From JANXQG01 sp963824275 (lineage in GTDB: Bacteria; Planctomycetota; Planctomycetia; Pirellulales; Thermoguttaceae), in the NCBI GenBank assembly GCA_963824275.1, contig CAWGOT010000006.1:682001-746000 (forward strand): a stretch of DNA of 64,000 bases, given 5' to 3'. Position 1 is the first letter of the stretch; each line of letters opens with the position of its first letter. Shown here piece by piece: positions 63,301-64,000 of this stretch. Made by a program: the position numbers and the translations under genes. The notes under the pieces are model-generated. The model saw only the letters and a list, made by a program, of their open reading frames with translations. It did not search any database and had not been told where the DNA came from.

Positions 63301-64000
63301 AATTGCTCGGTATTGCCGGGCCAGGTGGTAGGGCCTTTGCCGAGCAAGGCGGCACCGGCCTTAGTGGTCTGGATCCACATGCCGATCGTGTAGTTCGCGC
63401 TGCCGCTCAGGTTTGGCAGGCTGGTGGCTGTGAGTGTCAGGTAGTTGGCGCCGGTCAGCGCCATTACCCCCAATCCGGACACCGGAGCGCCGCCGCTGGC
63501 GCTGCCGGTGATCACCGGGCGCGCCCGTGGCCGTCGTAGTCACCGCGCTCGAGTTGTTGCCGAGGTTGACGGCCGAGCCCGAGGCGAAAGTATACTCGAG
63601 CTGCGGCGTGAGCGGTACCGCGGTGACGCCCGACACGAGCTGCAGCACGCCGCCGCTGATGAGCGTGGATCCGCCGTAGGTCTGCGCCGGACAGGGTCAT
63701 CACTCCGCTGCCGGTCTTAACGAATCCGCCCGCGCCGCTGATCACGCCGCCGAAGGTCGTGCTGGCGTTGTTGCCGCCGGTCGTCAAGGTTCCGGTATTC
63801 AAGTTCACGTTGCCGGCCCCGGCCAGGCTGCCGATCGAGCCCGCCGAAACATTCAAGGCAAGGTTTCCGCCCGAATTGACGGTCACGCCGCTGGACTGCG
63901 CCAAGGCGTTTCCCGCGGCGTCGGCAATGGCCAGCGTGCCGCCGGTGACCGTCGTCGGGCCCGTGAGGTTGGGATTTGCGACGGTCAGCGTGAGGCTGCC
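60329..64000 (-). CDS. PATR/autotransporter-type repeat protein with LamG domain and PEP-CTERM (runs off right edge)
   Basis: Over 1200 codons, 5' end outside the window. It contains many beta-strand repeats of the autotransporter-associated type, e.g. LTLSGTNTYSGTTMVSGGTL, LNLSGANTYSGGTHIVAGVL, GLQNLAGSNSYSGGTQVTGG and TLILSGSNGYSGGTVVNAGT. A LamG-like domain lies around 62990-63500 (SANYTIGMWIQTTKAGAALL). The C-terminus is AVPEPGTLALLLAAVAGAAL YRRTGRRSK, a standard PEP-CTERM sorting signal ending at 60329. Frames must be joined near 61390, 61855, 62520, 63510 and 63685. Such proteins form large beta-helices on the planctomycete surface; function is probably adhesion or glycan capture. Confidence 0.82.

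Noticed and set aside
1..64000. tRNA, rRNA, riboswitch or replication origin
   Set aside because: No cloverleaf, rRNA core, known aptamer pattern or DnaA-box cluster was noticed. A covariance search was not possible here.

Overview
The window looks like a chromosomal segment of a Planctomycetota bacterium, probably in or near Pirellulales. The evidence is high GC, a giant secreted protein opening with the LEPRRLLS motif, two PEP-CTERM tails, autotransporter-type beta-strand repeats, a tetratricopeptide-sulfotransferase, a planctomycete-style membrane LRR protein, multi-LamG and malectin proteins, and planctomycete-type IS elements. No rRNA, tRNA or CRISPR array was found.

Left accessory part (1-24.4 kb, genes mostly on +). 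An IS110-family transposase enters from the left edge and its upstream end abuts a 5'-truncated Rhs/YD-repeat polymorphic toxin gene. That gene ends in a pretoxin HINT domain and a restriction-endonuclease-fold toxin (to 3056). It is followed by a frame-broken putative immunity gene, then a start-less HINT plus deaminase toxin cassette (3451-4275), then a SUKH-like immunity gene. Next is a nested insertion. A planctomycete integrase-type IS (minus strand) is split into halves at 4991-5487 and 10264-10690 by a 4776-bp element (5488-10263). This element has TG...CA imperfect ends and a GGCC direct repeat, and encodes a Cys/HTH helper, a TniA/Mu-like DDE transposase, an ExeA/TniB-like ATPase, a RepA-like ATPase and a CHC2 zinc-finger protein. 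Then come an unknown ORF, a roughly 2000-residue Ser/Gly/Tyr repeat protein with an unrecognised C-terminal domain, an LRR membrane protein, an IS remnant, an Rpn-type nuclease and a multi-LamG secreted protein.

Right part (24.4-60.1 kb, all on -). This is a xylan/arabinoxylan degradation locus. In transcription order it holds: CE1-malectin-malectin-GH51 fusion; alpha/beta esterase; unknown secreted protein; GH43 with F5/8C; GH43 with ricin-type lectin; esterase-accessory protein; GH3-malectin x3-SGNH fusion; GPH sugar symporter; GH52 xylosidase; TPR-sulfotransferase; giant GH30 protein; GH10 xylanase; NHL-PEP-CTERM protein; two small proteins; GH2 beta-galactosidase. Spacing is tight (11-141 bases) through most of it, so one or a few long operons are likely. 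Secreted endo-enzymes (GH10, GH30) and esterases would open acetylated or feruloylated arabinoxylan, GH43/GH51 would strip arabinose, and GH3/GH52 plus the GPH symporter would handle short xylo-oligosaccharides. A PATR/PEP-CTERM surface protein enters at the right edge (60329-64000).

Two window-wide peculiarities stand out. Most long genes are interrupted by single-base frameshifts, which could be uncorrected assembly indels or decay. Many enzymes of the xylan locus carry Gly/Arg-rich low-complexity inserts, some of them inside catalytic domains.
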